From NCBI GenBank assembly GCA_003694825.1, contig RFJS01000118.1, positions 1 to 6,056 on the forward strand: a DNA stretch of 6,056 nucleotides, written 5' to 3'. Both the position numbers and the translations under genes were made by a program. This document shows positions 5,235-6,056 of the stretch, piece by piece. Below the pieces are notes generated by a model. It had not been told where the DNA came from. It did no database searches and saw nothing but the letters and a program-made list of their open reading frames with translations. This DNA comes from Verrucomicrobiota bacterium. Lineage in GTDB: Bacteria; Verrucomicrobiota; Verrucomicrobiia; Opitutales; Opitutaceae. How positions within the stretch are numbered: the stretch's first letter is position 1; the number at the start of each line of letters is the position of its first letter.

Positions 5235-6056
5235 ATGATTCGTCCTGCCACCATCCTCGTCGCCAACGATCACGCCGCCTCGCGCTACACCGTCGTTCGC
5301 TACCTCCGGCACGCCGGCTATCAGGTCATCGAAGCCAGCGACGGCATCGAGGCCGTCGCCCGGGCCGCGGAGCTCCCCGATCTGATCATTCTCGACGTCA
5401 ACATGCCGGGCAAAGACGGCTACGAGGTCTGCGACATCCTGCGCCAGGATCCGAAGACACGCGGCATCCCGGTCATCATGCTCACGGCGATCCACAAGGA
5501 CGACACCAACCGCATCCGCGGTTTTGAACATGGAGCCGTCGCCTACCTGACCTGGCCCGTCGAACCCACCGTCCTCGCCGCCCAGACCGCCGCCGTGCTG
5601 GAGGCGCACAGCCACGAACAGCGGCTCTCCCGTTGGGTCACCCGCTGCACCCCTCTGGCCGGCGAGGCATTTTACCGCGCCGCCGTCACCTTTCTCGCCG
5701 AGGAACTCGGTGTCGATCTTGCCCTCATCGGCCGCGTGGAAGAGACGCCCCCGACCCGCGTGCGCGTCCTTGCCGCCCGGATCGCCGGCGAGCTGAAACC
5801 ACCGTTCGAATACGCTCTCGCCGGCACCCCATGTGCCGACGTCGCCGAGAAGGGCTTCTGTCTGCATCCCGACGGCGCCTGCGAACGCTTCCCCGAGGAT
5901 CATGCCCTCATCGACCTCGGGGCCCGCAGCTATGCCGGCATGCCCCTGCGCGATCGGGATGGCCGCCTCATCGGCATCATCGCTGTCGCCGCCCGCATGC
6001 CCATCACCCAGCCGACGATCGTCGAAGGGCTGCTGCGGCTCGTTGCCGACCGCGCC
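5235..6056 (+). CDS. Atypical receiver plus GAF domain protein (3' partial)
   Basis: The reading frame is open from the ATG at 5235, 10 bases after the hybrid kinase stop, to the end of the window: 274 codons without a stop. Residues 5-122 are a receiver with phospho-acceptor Asp54 (ILDVNMPGKDG) and Thr84. As in the receiver protein at 2383-2988, the acidic pair is Asn11-Asp12 and the conserved Lys is Trp107 (YLTWPVEP). The two align without gaps through all these sites, so they look like paralogues. A short helix (about 120-136) leads to a GAF domain from about 143 to the cut, with AEELGVDLALIGRV, then LAGTPCADV, FPEDHALIDLGARSYAGMPL and GRLIGIIAV, the pattern of GAF domains found ahead of PAS, kinase or cyclase modules. 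The output domain lies beyond the window, so the final function is open. It is probably an effector or a further kinase of the phosphorelay. Confidence 0.88.
   Translation, partial: MIRPATILVANDHAASRYTVVRYLRHAGYQVIEASDGIEAVARAAELPDLIILDVNMPGKDGYEVCDILRQDPKTRGIPVIMLTAIHKDDTNRIRGFEHGAVAYLTWPVEPTVLAAQTAAVLEAHSHEQRLSRWVTRCTPLAGEAFYRAAVTFLAEELGVDLALIGRVEETPPTRVRVLAARIAGELKPPFEYALAGTPCADVAEKGFCLHPDGACERFPEDHALIDLGARSYAGMPLRDRDGRLIGIIAVAARMPITQPTIVEGLLRLVADRA

Noticed and set aside
3971..5266. Antisense open frame of 431 codons opposite the hybrid kinase
   Set aside because: It is Gly/Asp/Val-rich with no recognisable motif, as expected for the complement of C-ending codons. The sense strand encodes canonical kinase and receiver motifs throughout.

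Overview
The window is a single tightly packed plus-strand operon fragment that encodes a stressosome (RsbR-RsbS-RsbT) wired to a two-component phosphorelay. The DNA is GC-rich, with codons ending overwhelmingly in C (GCC, ATC, CTC, GTC, GAC). That codon style, the tiny or negative gene spacing and the domain architectures suggest a Gram-negative, high-GC bacterium. Verrucomicrobia (Opitutaceae-like) or a proteobacterium are reasonable guesses, but the window holds no taxonomic marker, so this is weak inference. I saw no tRNA, rRNA, mobile element, CRISPR array, promoter or terminator.

Layout, all plus strand: (1) 2-508, the 3' end of an rsbR co-antagonist gene (linker and STAS domain); (2) 536-940, rsbS, the single-STAS stressosome scaffold; (3) 918-1331, rsbT, the serine/threonine switch kinase; (4) 1331-2386, a fusion of an RsbT-like ATPase with an RsbX/SpoIIE-type PP2C phosphatase; (5) 2383-2988, a receiver protein with a C-terminal Cys4 putative zinc-binding motif; (6) 2999-5224, a soluble hybrid histidine kinase with an extra RsbT-like ATPase domain at its N-terminus and two C-terminal receivers; (7) 5235-6056, a second atypical receiver fused to a GAF domain and cut by the window end. 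Genes 2-3, 3-4 and 4-5 overlap. Genes 5-6 and 6-7 are each separated by 10 bases. All of this argues for one transcript with translational coupling.

Likely logic (inference from the Bacillus paradigm): RsbR and RsbS form a complex that sequesters RsbT. On stress RsbT phosphorylates the STAS proteins and is released. An RsbX-type phosphatase resets the complex. No sigma-B, RsbU, RsbV or RsbW gene is present here. The natural downstream partner is instead the hybrid kinase, which has no membrane segment or classical sensor domain but carries its own RsbT-like module. The most interesting points are three successive RsbT-like ATPase domains in three architectures, the kinase/phosphatase-like fusion, and two receivers that share the same unusual active-site substitutions (Asn-Asp acidic pair, Trp in place of the conserved Lys).
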